From NCBI GenBank assembly GCA_005878515.1, contig VBLZ01000069.1, forward strand, positions 1 to 29,146: a stretch of DNA of 29,146 nucleotides, in the 5' to 3' direction. The notes under the pieces are model-generated. The model ran no database searches. It saw only the letters and a program-made list of their open reading frames with translations, and was not told the DNA's origin. Positions 7,978-15,665 of the stretch are shown in pieces (position 1 is the stretch's first letter; each line of letters begins with the position of its first letter). Made by a program: the position numbers and the translations under genes. The stretch is from Methanobacteriota archaeon (GTDB taxonomy: Archaea > Thermoplasmatota > Thermoplasmata > RBG-16-68-12).

Positions 7978-10938
7978 CTATAGCTGCCATCCGCGCTCGA
8001 ACAATCGGCCGCCGAACTGGACCAGGGCCATTCGTTCGGGCGGCGCCGCGGAGGCTAGGACAGAGAACGGTCCACCGGTCGCGACGAGCATCGCGTTGGC
8101 CGATGACGTCGTCGTGGTCGTACTCGGCTTCGTGATCAGGTTGTACAGCAGATCGGTGCCGCCCAGCGTCGGGTTGAGCTCGTTCTGCATTCCGGTAATC
8201 CACGTTCGGAATGTGAAGAACGTGTACTGCTGGAAGGCTGGCACGTAGTACCAGAGGTTCGCAAAGGCCTGCTGGGCCTGCTGGGAGTCGATCACAACCT
8301 GGGGCACGTTCGTCGCGTTCGGGGCGCTAATGCTGTCCAAGATCCAGTTCCGGATGTTCGTCGAGGATGCTACCTGGTCTATCGATCCTCTGGTCCCGTT
8401 CGCGTCCGCGGCCAGGTACTGGAGGTTGTAGCCGTTTGCGTTCGGGTACGTCCCACCATCCGGCGTCGTCGAACTCACGGGACTGTCCGCCGGCAGCAGC
8501 ATCGGCAAGGTGTAGTCCGTCGGGAACGGATAGTCGGCGAGCCATCCGAGGAAGTAGATTCCCATCGGGTTCAGGTGCGGCACCGAATCGGTGATCATCT
8601 CTTCGAAGGAGATCGGCTTGATGAGGACCGTGATGCCGGGCGCCAATTGCTCGATGTTCTGCGCCCACGCGGCCGCCTCGGCCCGATCGACGATGTCCGC
8701 CGTCTCGACATTAATCGCGATCGTAAAGCCGGACGTGGCCCAACCGTGGTCTCGGACCCATGCCGTCTGGTTGTAGTAGTTTTTGGCCTGGACCAGGTCG
8801 AAAACATTGAGGGACGACAGGTCCTGGTATCCGATCATGCCGCTAGGAATAATGCCGTTGAACGGGGAGCCGAACGTCGCGTTGAACTTCTTGTTGCCAA
8901 GGATCTGGTCGAAGTATTGGCCGTAGTTGTACGCGTACGCGAACGCTTTCCGCATGTTCAGGTCGACGAAGAAGTCCGATGGGACCTGGTTGCCGTACGG
9001 ATTCGCGGACGAGCCCACTGCGGACTGATAGATCTCTAGATTGAAGTTCCACCAGAACAGGTTGAGCGTCGGGTTGAACTGGATCTTGATCAGCCCGAGT
9101 CCTTGGAGCCGCTTGGCGACATCGAAGTGAGCACTCGGGATGCCCGCGATGTCCGCCTGTCCGGACTCTAGCGACAACTCACGCGTGGAGGCGTCCGCCA
9201 CATATTGGAGGACGACCTTGCTCACCGTCGCCGCCGGTAGGCCGGGTAGCACTTGGAAGCCAGGGTTTGGCTTGAGCACAACGGAGTCGGGATTCGCGAC
9301 GTAGTCAATCATGTACGGTCCCGATCCGACCGCACCGTTTCGCCATGCCGGCACGTAGTTGGCGAGGGCGCTGTACTTCTCGTAGTCGATGAATCCGGCG
9401 GGGTTCCACACGAGCCTCGGCCCGTTCGATTCGAGCCAGAGGTGGTCCATGACGGCCGCGCCCAAGGGATCCGCGACAACTTGGTAGAACAGAAGCGGCG
9501 GCGCCGGACTGGTGAGGTGGAAGGTCACTTCCTGAGAGGCATTGTTCACCTCAATCGCCCCGTCCGCCACGCTGAAGGTCAAAGCCGGGTCGAGCGAGCA
9601 ACCGGGATCCCCGAAACTGCAGCCGGCCGGCGTGGTTAAGCCCGAAATAAACGTGGTCGGGACGAGGAACTGGGAGATGATCCAGCCCGGCGGGAACGGC
9701 GATCCGGAGTTGAACAGCATCGTGCGCGTGATCGAGTATTTGACGTCCCACGCGGTGATCGCGTCCCCGTTCGAGAACTTGAGCCCTGATCGGATGTGGA
9801 ACGTGTAGTTCATGAAGTCGGAGGAGACCTTTCCGTTCGCCACGGTCGGAATCTGATCGGCCACGATCGGGACGAAATTCTCGGTAGATGTTCCATTGTA
9901 GCCGAGCAGGGTCTCGTAGACGTTCGAGATTACCTCGAAACCGGTGGACTCGTAATCGAGGGCGGGGTCGAGGGTGGTGTATCCGCCGGTCACGGCCTCC
10001 ATGTTCGTGATGATCCCGGGCTTGATGACGTTGCCCGAGTACGTGATCTCCTTGTATGAGCCAACGGCGACCGTGAGTCCCACGGTCGTAGTCAGCGTCG
10101 CGCCGGTCGGCGTAGGCGTGGGATTCGCCGGCGTGCCGTTCGTCTGGGCCGCCGAGAAGTTCCCAGTCGTCACCTGAAGCGTCGCGGCGAAGATCCCGCC
10201 GGTCGCATACGTGTGGGTGACGGGGAGCGGATCCGCTGAGGCGTTCGTGACCGGGGCGGTGCCGTCGCCGCCGTCGACCCGCAATTGCGTCACAGTCCAG
10301 GTGTAGTTGACCCAGCTGTTCGCGACGGCATTGACGAGATTATCCCACTCGAACGTCGGCGGCTGGGCGACCGCGCCGACAAACGCAATGTGGCCGCCGA
10401 CCGCGATGAACGGCGCGCCGGAGGAAGAGAGCGTCTTGTTGAACGCAAGGGCCCCCAGGGCACTCGTCGTCCCGAGTGGACTCGGGTTCGTCACGGGAGC
10501 CGCGCCGACCTGGATCGGGAAGAGGCCTTGCGCGTTGTCGACGGTCTTTCCGTTGCTCAACGACGCCGTCGACAGGACGAAGTAATTTCCGGGATTCGCA
10601 TACGTGTGGGCAATCGTATCGCCCGTCGAACTCTGCTTATTGCCGTCCCCAAAATCCCATTGCATGCTCGTGCTGCTCACAAACGGGGGTGGCGTGACCG
10701 TGGCCGTGAAGGTCGTCGAACCGCCGGCAGGGATGAATTGGCTGTTGCTCGTCACGAAAATCGAGCCCGAACCGAGATAGAGGACAAAGAACGTCGCGAG
10801 CCCGGCGATGATGATGATCGCTACGACGATGAGCACGACGAGCATTCTCCGACCCCGGCGTTTCGGGGCTGCAGACGTGATCTCCGGTGTCGATGGTTCA
10901 GAAGGCACAGGTTGGACCTGAGGTTGAGAGGAATCCAC
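7978..10938 (-). CDS. oppA: peptide-type ABC substrate-binding protein (SBP_bac_5) with two PKD-like domains and N-terminal membrane anchor
   Basis: It has 986 residues from GTG 10938, chosen because GGAGGAGG sits six bases upstream; the open frame to 11166 is not needed. Residues 1-31 are polar and end in KRRGRR, followed by one helix at about 32-55 and no lipobox cysteine, so the protein is anchored by an uncleaved N-terminal helix. Two PKD-like folds follow: about 62-146 (WDFGDGN, HTYANPGNYF) and about 165-292 (VDGGDG, THTYATGGIF), then a Thr/Pro-rich linker. From about 300 comes the family 5 solute-binding domain (LDPALDYESTGFEVISNVYE, then FHIRSGLKFSNGDAITAWDV). It should capture peptides outside the cell for OppBCDF. 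Family members without PKD are about 520-600 residues. The Ser/Thr-rich tail before the end could be a glycosylated spacer. Substrate specificity cannot be assigned. Confidence 0.93.
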   Translation of the reverse strand: MDSSQPQVQPVPSEPSTPEITSAAPKRRGRRMLVVLIVVAIIIIAGLATFFVLYLGSGSIFVTSNSQFIPAGGSTTFTATVTPPPFVSSTSMQWDFGDGNKQSSTGDTIAHTYANPGNYFVLSTASLSNGKTVDNAQGLFPIQVGAAPVTNPSPLGTTSALGALAFNKTLSSSGAPFIAVGGHIAFVGAVAQPPTFEWDNLVNAVANSWVNYTWTVTQLRVDGGDGTAPVTNASADPLPVTHTYATGGIFAATLQVTTGNFSAAQTNGTPANPTPTPTGATLTTTVGLTVAVGSYKEITYSGNVIKPGIITNMEAVTGGYTTLDPALDYESTGFEVISNVYETLLGYNGTSTENFVPIVADQIPTVANGKVSSDFMNYTFHIRSGLKFSNGDAITAWDVKYSITRTMLFNSGSPFPPGWIISQFLVPTTFISGLTTPAGCSFGDPGCSLDPALTFSVADGAIEVNNASQEVTFHLTSPAPPLLFYQVVADPLGAAVMDHLWLESNGPRLVWNPAGFIDYEKYSALANYVPAWRNGAVGSGPYMIDYVANPDSVVLKPNPGFQVLPGLPAATVSKVVLQYVADASTRELSLESGQADIAGIPSAHFDVAKRLQGLGLIKIQFNPTLNLFWWNFNLEIYQSAVGSSANPYGNQVPSDFFVDLNMRKAFAYAYNYGQYFDQILGNKKFNATFGSPFNGIIPSGMIGYQDLSSLNVFDLVQAKNYYNQTAWVRDHGWATSGFTIAINVETADIVDRAEAAAWAQNIEQLAPGITVLIKPISFEEMITDSVPHLNPMGIYFLGWLADYPFPTDYTLPMLLPADSPVSSTTPDGGTYPNANGYNLQYLAADANGTRGSIDQVASSTNIRNWILDSISAPNATNVPQVVIDSQQAQQAFANLWYYVPAFQQYTFFTFRTWITGMQNELNPTLGGTDLLYNLITKPSTTTTTSSANAMLVATGGPFSVLASAAPPERMALVQFGGRLFERGWQL

Positions 10939-11265
10939 TCGAATCCTCCTCCGTTGAGGACTCGTCAAGACGGTCCCTGTATACGATGATTTTGGCACAT
11001 TGCCCGGCCGCGAGGCATAATTGGCCTCACGAACGCGCGCCGCGGACGGCATGCCCAAGCCACAACGGTGGGGAATCGAGAGCGGCTTTATGCCCGCGAG
11101 TAGAATAGCGTCACGAGGCGACCTCTTCGGGAGCGTCCGCACATCGAAGACCGGAAGTCGCACCACGATGTCAAGATCTCAGAGGAAGAGCCGACGCCGG
11201 GCGATCCGCCCGCCGGCAGTGAGTTCGTCCGGCATCACCCGATCGTATCCTACCTGTTCGGAGAC
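10939..11265. other. intergenic region upstream of oppA, no convincing gene
   Basis: These 327 bases hold the oppA Shine-Dalgarno sequence (GGAGGAGG on the minus strand, close to 10945) and presumably its promoter, but no clear TATA box is visible. The short frames crossing it on both strands are Arg/Ser-rich and look like chance frames. At the right end (about 11168-11265) one plus-strand frame reads like protein continuous with the ORF at 11266 but lacks a start codon. Confidence 0.4.
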
Positions 11266-11487
11266 ATGATCCGGGGTTTTTACGTCGTCGGATGCCTGGG
11301 CTTGGATCTGTTTGCGCCCGTCCAAGTCCGTTTGTGGTTCCCCGGACAGGACATCCTGGTCCTGCCGCCCGTCGTCGCAGCGATCGTCGCGCTGGCGTAC
11401 GGAGAGTGGCGACTTTACCGGCGACTTTGGCCTCGGCCAAGACGGCCCGGGGTCATCGATATGAGAGACCTGCAGCGTCATCGATGA
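11266..11487 (+). CDS. small predicted membrane protein, start uncertain
   Basis: It has 73 residues from ATG 11266, with two hydrophobic stretches (FYVVGCLGLDLFAPVQV and ILVLPPVVAAIVALAY) and a basic C-terminus (RLYRRLWPRPRRPG), suggesting a one- or two-pass membrane protein. No family is recognised. The same frame is open upstream to a stop at 11103, and the stretch just before the ATG reads acidic then conserved-looking (KISEEEPTPGDPPAG, then HHPIVSYLFGD), but no ATG, GTG or TTG lies in it. An ATG at 11168 is one base out of frame, so a missing base there would restore a protein of about 106 residues. It may therefore be frameshifted in this assembly. Confidence 0.45.
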   Translation: MIRGFYVVGCLGLDLFAPVQVRLWFPGQDILVLPPVVAAIVALAYGEWRLYRRLWPRPRRPGVIDMRDLQRHR

Positions 11488-11567
11488 TAACAGAGCCGCG
11501 GCGACGACGATACGTTCGCCGCCCAACGAGGCGTGAACCACGATGCGCCACCGCTCGAAAAGTCGCT

Positions 11568-11801
11568 TCAAAAGGCTACACGCGCAAGGGTCTTCGTCGC
11601 CTTCACGCCTTCGATCGACCGGATCTTCGAGACGACCAGCTTCCCGATCGCGTCGTACGAATCGGCTTCGACCTTCGCGATCAAGTCATATTCCCCGAAG
11701 AGCGGATACAGCTCGACGATGTCTTTGATCTTCAGGAGCTTCTGGTAGACCTCCTTCTCGCGCGTCGGTTCGATGTCGATCAAGACGAATCCGATGGCCG
11801 T
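11568..11801 (-). CDS. stand-alone Lrp/AsnC-type RAM (ligand-binding) domain protein
   Basis: The protein matches the AsnC/Lrp C-terminal ligand-binding fold without a DNA-binding domain: IGFVLIDIEPTREKEVYQKL, then IVELYPLFGEYDLIAKVEAD (the xxGxYDlxxxv core) and IRSIEGVKATKTL. Such 75-80-residue proteins are common in archaea and bind amino acids or regulate partners. The coding frame continues upstream to a GTG at 11900, but those 33 residues are unlike the family. A TATA-like CCTTATCTA at 11838-11846 and an AGAGGGA Shine-Dalgarno sequence place the real start at 11801, where the codon is ACG rather than ATG. Either a non-standard start or a single-base difference is implied. I give the family-like boundary; the longer version ends at 11900. 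Confidence 0.8.
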   Translation of the reverse strand, partial: TAIGFVLIDIEPTREKEVYQKLLKIKDIVELYPLFGEYDLIAKVEADSYDAIGKLVVSKIRSIEGVKATKTLARVAF

Positions 11802-11837
11802 GAAGGTCCCTCTGGATTTCTGCGTACATCCGTGTCG

Positions 11838-11846
11838 TAGATAAGG
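11838..11846 (-). promoter_or_regulatory. TATA-like box for the RAM-domain gene
   Basis: CCTTATCTA on the minus strand lies about 40 nt upstream of the ACG at 11801. A transcript starting near 11816 would have a leader of about 15 nt containing AGAGGGA five bases before 11801. This excludes the in-frame GTG at 11900 as start if the promoter is real. Confidence 0.4.
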
Positions 11847-11934
11847 GTATCGAGCAAGCCGACAAAACTCGAAATTATCCAGGTGGAATAATCCCGGCAC
11901 AACGTACTCTCAGGTCGGATTTTCGAGACTGAGC

Positions 11935-11943
11935 TTACAAATA
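11935..11943 (+). promoter_or_regulatory. TATA-like box
   Basis: TTACAAATA stands out in GC-rich sequence, centred 27 nt upstream of the GTG at 11966. That distance matches a leaderless archaeal transcript beginning at the start codon. Confidence 0.45.
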
Positions 11944-11965
11944 CCGCGGAGGGAATTTTTCATCG

Positions 11966-12439
11966 GTGCAACGCAAGCGCGGTGGGCCGGGCAACATCGC
12001 ACCCACCTTCCCGGTCGAGACGTTGCGGCATTGGTACGTGACGCCGTTCGGCGGCATGTCGGTCGAGCTCGAGCCGTTCCAGGTCGGCATTAATCGGGAG
12101 GCGCTCGAGACGAACACGTCGCTCGATCCGTCGACGGACCGCGTCCGGGTCACGGTCCTCGGGCGCGTGCGGCGGCCCCTCCTCCTCGATCGATTCTTCG
12201 AGGTCGTCCCCCTGGACGAACAGCATCCCGAAGCGCTCCGGCGGTCCCCGATGGGCGAGGCCGTCTTCCCCGAGGGCGACGACGTATTCCGCCCGAGGGA
12301 GTCGCCCCACGCTGGCGATGACGTCGTCATCAGCAGCGTCGCAAGCCAGCGCCTCGGGCTCCTCGATTCTAATGCGTTCGCAGCGGTCCTGCAGGAGCTG
12401 TTCCGTTCCAATCGGGATCCGGAACAAGAGAACAGCTGA
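11966..12439 (+). CDS. conserved-looking hypothetical protein, 157 residues
   Basis: No family is recognised. The start is GTG 11966, with a TATA-like box 27 nt upstream and GGAGGGA 11 bases upstream. The protein is soluble and mixed alpha/beta, with segments such as HWYVTPFGGMSVELEPFQVG, VRVTVLGRVRRPLLLDRFFE and DDVVISSVASQRLGLLDS, and an acidic, polar C-terminus. Two minus-strand frames cover the same bases, but they are rich in runs of Glu/Arg or Ser/Arg expected from reading GC-rich coding DNA backwards, so the plus frame is preferred. It lies 72 bp upstream of pdxT, which has its own promoter, so the two need not be functionally linked. Confidence 0.6.
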   Translation: MQRKRGGPGNIAPTFPVETLRHWYVTPFGGMSVELEPFQVGINREALETNTSLDPSTDRVRVTVLGRVRRPLLLDRFFEVVPLDEQHPEALRRSPMGEAVFPEGDDVFRPRESPHAGDDVVISSVASQRLGLLDSNAFAAVLQELFRSNRDPEQENS

Positions 12440-12480
12440 ACCGGTCCTCGCGGCGTCAATCTAGAGTTCGAGTCGAAATG

Positions 12481-12489
12481 GTTTTTATT
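12481..12489 (+). promoter_or_regulatory. TATA box of pdxT (leaderless transcript)
   Basis: GTTTTTATT is centred about 27 nt before the pdxT ATG at 12512, the spacing expected when transcription starts on the A of the start codon. No Shine-Dalgarno sequence is present between the two. Confidence 0.6.
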
Positions 12490-12511
12490 GGACGCCGCCG
12501 TAGGTCCACGG

Positions 12512-13105
12512 ATGCGGATCGGAGTCATCGGCGTCCAAGGCGACGTGAGCGAACATGTCGACGCGGTCGCCCGGGCGATGAAGGACTACGGCAAGGAAGG
12601 CGAAGCGATCGCCGTTCGCCGACCGACGGACCTTGCGCGAGTCGACGGCCTCACGATTCCGGGCGGGGAGAGCACGACCATTTCGAAGTTGCTCGTGAAG
12701 CTCGGTCTCTTCGATGAGATCGTTCGTCGCGCGGGTGAAGAGGGAATGCCAATCATGGGCACGTGCGCCGGGTGCATCCTCCTTTCGAAAGACGCCGGCA
12801 CACAGGCGGAGAAGACGAAAACGCGGCTCCTTGGGCTCATGGACATGGCCGTGGACCGCAACGCCTTCGGCCGCCAGCGCGAGTCGTTCGAGGCCGACCT
12901 CGAAGTCGCGGGACTCGACACCCCGTTCCACTGCGTTTTCATTCGCGCCCCGGCGATCCTCCGCACGTGGGGCGAATGTAGTCCGATCTCGCGCTACAAG
13001 GATCGAATCGTCTTGGCACGGCAAGGACATCTCATCGCGTCCGCATTCCACCCGGAGTTGAGCGGAGACCTGCGGATCCATCGGTGGTTCCTGGATCTCG
13101 TCTAG
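12512..13105 (+). CDS. pdxT: pyridoxal 5'-phosphate synthase glutaminase subunit PdxT
   Basis: It has 197 residues from ATG 12512, the usual length and N-terminus (MRIGVIGVQGDVSEH). It is a class I glutamine amidotransferase that supplies ammonia to PdxS for making PLP from ribose 5-phosphate and glyceraldehyde 3-phosphate. Seen motifs: PGGESTT (50-56), nucleophile C85 in GTCAGCILL, and the catalytic pair H180/E182 in FHPEL. An earlier in-frame GTG at 12488 is inside the promoter region and is rejected. PdxS is not in this window, although the two are often adjacent in other genomes. The stop codon overlaps the stop of the convergent DUF2070 gene within a shared CTAG. Confidence 0.95.
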   Translation: MRIGVIGVQGDVSEHVDAVARAMKDYGKEGEAIAVRRPTDLARVDGLTIPGGESTTISKLLVKLGLFDEIVRRAGEEGMPIMGTCAGCILLSKDAGTQAEKTKTRLLGLMDMAVDRNAFGRQRESFEADLEVAGLDTPFHCVFIRAPAILRTWGECSPISRYKDRIVLARQGHLIASAFHPELSGDLRIHRWFLDLV

Positions 13106-14928
13106 AACAGCACGATGACGAGCGCACCGAGGGCGATCGCGCCACTGAGGGTGACGTACAGCGCGGGACGCAGGACGGCCATCGTCGAATTGATCGAGGT
13201 CGTCAAGCGGGACGCGGACTGCGGTCCGAAGATCCGGAAGTTGGCGATCTCCGTCGCGAACGCGGCGACCTCCGTTTCCTCTAGGTTCGCGATCGCTTCT
13301 CGGACCGCCCTCTCCGCTTGCGCGAGAATCGTTTGTTGATCCAGGGCCGCGCCGACCGCGTTGAATCCGTCCATCGACAGGTTCACGGAGTGATTGTCAC
13401 TCGTCATCGCCTCGGACTCCTGGACGAGTCCGGCGAGGCGTAATCGGATCTCGTCTCGAATCCCGGGGACCATGTTGTTCCCATCGAACAGGACGTAGGC
13501 GGTCCGCACGCCTCCCGTCTCGATCACGAGGGCCTCGATGCCGCGCGCGCCGATGCCCTGATCCGGCGTCGCAAAGCCGCGTCGGGCGGCGTAGCCCACC
13601 CGGGCTCCGGCCTTGGGCGCCTTCAGGGCCGCTTGCGTGGCGGCCTTCGCGGCCTGGATGATCTCGTGACTCCTCTCGCTTCCAAACAGCGTGAGGCCCA
13701 CGCCCGGCTCGTGGCAGTTGTGCGCGTCGACGAAGATCGCGTCCCGGGCTCCCGCGAGTCGGGCCTCCTGGACGGCGGCATGCCCTGTCGCGCTGTCGAT
13801 GTCGTCCGTCGGGTTCGGCGCGAACGAGGCGACGATCAGGACGACATCGCCGAAAGCCTGCGCGAGCGCGCTCGCCCGGGCGTACGTGACCCGGCACGCG
13901 CTCCCGACCTTTGGGCCGAAAGCGGCGGCGCCGACCATCTCGCGGACCGCCTCGGAGACTTTCTTCACCTCCGCCGTGGTCGCGGGGTTCTCGTCGTGGG
14001 TCGTGGGGCCGTGGGCCACCAGCACGTTCGGCGTCAAATCCGTGAGGCCCCGCGCAATTTTCGAAGGAAGATCGCTCCCGCTGACGAATCCCATCGGGCC
14101 CGGATGCACGGCCGGTGCGATGAGGATCGCCTTGAGTCCCTTCGCCCTCCGGAAGGCGAGACCGGCCACGCGGACCCGAGCCCGGACGCTGATGGAGTCG
14201 AAGAACGTCTCGAGCTCCGCGATGCCGGCTTCCTCCTGCTCGCCGTACTGGTCGAGCGTCGAGCGCAGGAGCTTCAGGCCGTCCGCGCCGAAGGACCGGA
14301 GGAGCGGGCGCTTCGCGATCTCCGTATACGCGACCGCGCTCAGGAAGAACAGGGAGTACACGGCGAACGCCATCACGATGTCCCAGACGCCCAGACGGGC
14401 GAAGACCGCGAGCCCGACCAGGCCGAGGACCGGGTGGAGGGACGCGGCGGGGAGGGTCCGAACGTACCTCGAGTTCGAGGTGGCGGTCAAGATGACCGCG
14501 CGGATCCAGAGGACCGCCCCGTACCCGAGGACGACGGCGCGATCGATTCGAAACGCGTACGTCGTCGTGCCGAGGACCGAGTACAAGGTGAGGGCCGCGA
14601 CGACGGCCAGTTCGATCGCACCGACCATGATCAGGCTTACGAAGACAAGGAGGAACGACCGCCGGAAATTCATCCGACCGCCCAGGCGTTCCGCGAGCGG
14701 GACCGTCGCGTAGGCCGCGATGTATGCCGGGACGACGATCGAGACGGCTCCCCACACGACCCGAAATCCGTCGAGCGCCGGATACACGAGCAGGAACGAT
14801 TCCATGAGGGAGAACGCGAGGATCGGCAGCACCATGCGTTGCGCCGGCGGCGAGACGAAGAGCCGGCGGGCCATGCGCGTCGTCTCGGCATGGCTTTCCG
14901 CGACCGTCTTGGGACGGAGGACGTGCAT
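13102..14928 (-). CDS. DUF2070 family archaeal membrane protein
   Basis: It has 608 residues from ATG 14928, which overlaps the stop of the GGGP synthase gene as TGATG. The N-terminal third has about seven membrane helices (between about 33 and 205). A large soluble domain (about 215-580) follows and then a C-terminal helix (589-608). The soluble part has conserved His/Asp/Glu clusters: VHPGPMG (H275), HGPTTHDENP (H306, H311, D312, E313) and VDAHNCHEPG. These look like metal or phosphate ligands. The family is archaeal and uncharacterised; the architecture resembles a membrane-embedded enzyme. Its position at the end of a lipid-synthesis operon with overlapping stop/start codons suggests a role in ether lipid metabolism, which is an inference. 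The frame is open to 15675, but that upstream part is antisense-frame noise inside the lipid gene. Confidence 0.85.
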   Translation of the reverse strand: MHVLRPKTVAESHAETTRMARRLFVSPPAQRMVLPILAFSLMESFLLVYPALDGFRVVWGAVSIVVPAYIAAYATVPLAERLGGRMNFRRSFLLVFVSLIMVGAIELAVVAALTLYSVLGTTTYAFRIDRAVVLGYGAVLWIRAVILTATSNSRYVRTLPAASLHPVLGLVGLAVFARLGVWDIVMAFAVYSLFFLSAVAYTEIAKRPLLRSFGADGLKLLRSTLDQYGEQEEAGIAELETFFDSISVRARVRVAGLAFRRAKGLKAILIAPAVHPGPMGFVSGSDLPSKIARGLTDLTPNVLVAHGPTTHDENPATTAEVKKVSEAVREMVGAAAFGPKVGSACRVTYARASALAQAFGDVVLIVASFAPNPTDDIDSATGHAAVQEARLAGARDAIFVDAHNCHEPGVGLTLFGSERSHEIIQAAKAATQAALKAPKAGARVGYAARRGFATPDQGIGARGIEALVIETGGVRTAYVLFDGNNMVPGIRDEIRLRLAGLVQESEAMTSDNHSVNLSMDGFNAVGAALDQQTILAQAERAVREAIANLEETEVAAFATEIANFRIFGPQSASRLTTSINSTMAVLRPALYVTLSGAIALGALVIVLF

Positions 14929-15665
14929 CAGGCCGCCTTCACCGCTTCGATGATCCGGCGCAAGGCGTCGCCCTCGCGGGCCACCTCGACGATCGTCCCC
15001 GTGACGACGACGTCGGCCCCGGCCGCCGCGACCGCCTTCGCATCTTCCGGGGTGCGGATGCCGCCGCCCACGACGACCGGGATGTCGATCGCTTCGCGCA
15101 CGGCGCGGATCACCTTCGCGGGCACGGGCTCGGGGGCGCCGCTCCCAGCTTCCAGGTAGACGAGCTTCATCCCGAGCATCTGCGCGGCGAGCGCGTACTG
15201 CACGGCGACCGTCGGAGTCTTGCGGCTGATGAGCTCCGCATCCCCGATCTCCCCCGCGCGCATCCCCGGCTCGACGACGAGGTACGCCATCGGGATCGTC
15301 TCGAGGCCCCACGCCTTGACGATCGGCGCGGCGAGGCGCTGCTCCCCGACAATCAGGCGCGGGTCCCGGCTGTTCAGGAGGCTCATGAAGTACAACGCAT
15401 CCGCGTGGGGCGAGAGGTTCGCGGCGCTCGCGGGGAACAGGATGACCGGGACCCGGATCGCCTCTTTGATCGCCAGCACGGTGCCGTCGACCTTGTCCTG
15501 CGTCACCCCGGTCGAGCCGCCCACCATGATCGCATCGGTGCCGGCCCGGCCCGCGTCCGCGGCCAGGCCCGCCGCTTCCTTCGCGGTCTGTTTGTCCGGG
15601 TCCAGGAGCGTCATGTGGAGCCGGCCCCTGCGGCGACGCTCCAAGATCGACTCGTACACGTTCAC
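14928..15665 (-). CDS. (S)-3-O-geranylgeranylglyceryl phosphate synthase (GGGPS)
   Basis: The protein has 245 residues from GTG 15665, which overlaps the ubiA stop as GTGA. It catalyses the first ether bond of archaeal lipids, joining sn-glycerol-1-phosphate and geranylgeranyl diphosphate (EC 2.5.1.41). The TIM-barrel motifs are present in order: MTLLDPDK (18-25), MVGGSTGVT (47-55), AYLVVEPG, VYLEAGSGAPEPV and VVGGGIRTPEDA, followed by AGADVVVTGTIV. The EAGSGA and GGGIR phosphate-binding loops are those of the PcrB/GGGPS family. With ubiA immediately upstream, the two consecutive ether-forming steps are encoded side by side. The genome context makes geranylgeranyl rather than heptaprenyl specificity near certain. 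Confidence 0.95.
   Translation of the reverse strand: MNVYESILERRRRGRLHMTLLDPDKQTAKEAAGLAADAGRAGTDAIMVGGSTGVTQDKVDGTVLAIKEAIRVPVILFPASAANLSPHADALYFMSLLNSRDPRLIVGEQRLAAPIVKAWGLETIPMAYLVVEPGMRAGEIGDAELISRKTPTVAVQYALAAQMLGMKLVYLEAGSGAPEPVPAKVIRAVREAIDIPVVVGGGIRTPEDAKAVAAAGADVVVTGTIVEVAREGDALRRIIEAVKAA

Noticed and set aside
6669..8135. 488-codon plus-strand open frame
   Set aside because: It lies opposite oppB; the composition (Arg, Asp, Gly, Gln) is typical of reverse reading of GC-rich coding DNA.
11935..12528. two long minus-strand open frames
   Set aside because: Their Ser/Arg and Glu/Arg-rich translations look like shadow frames; the plus frame has a promoter-like element and balanced composition.
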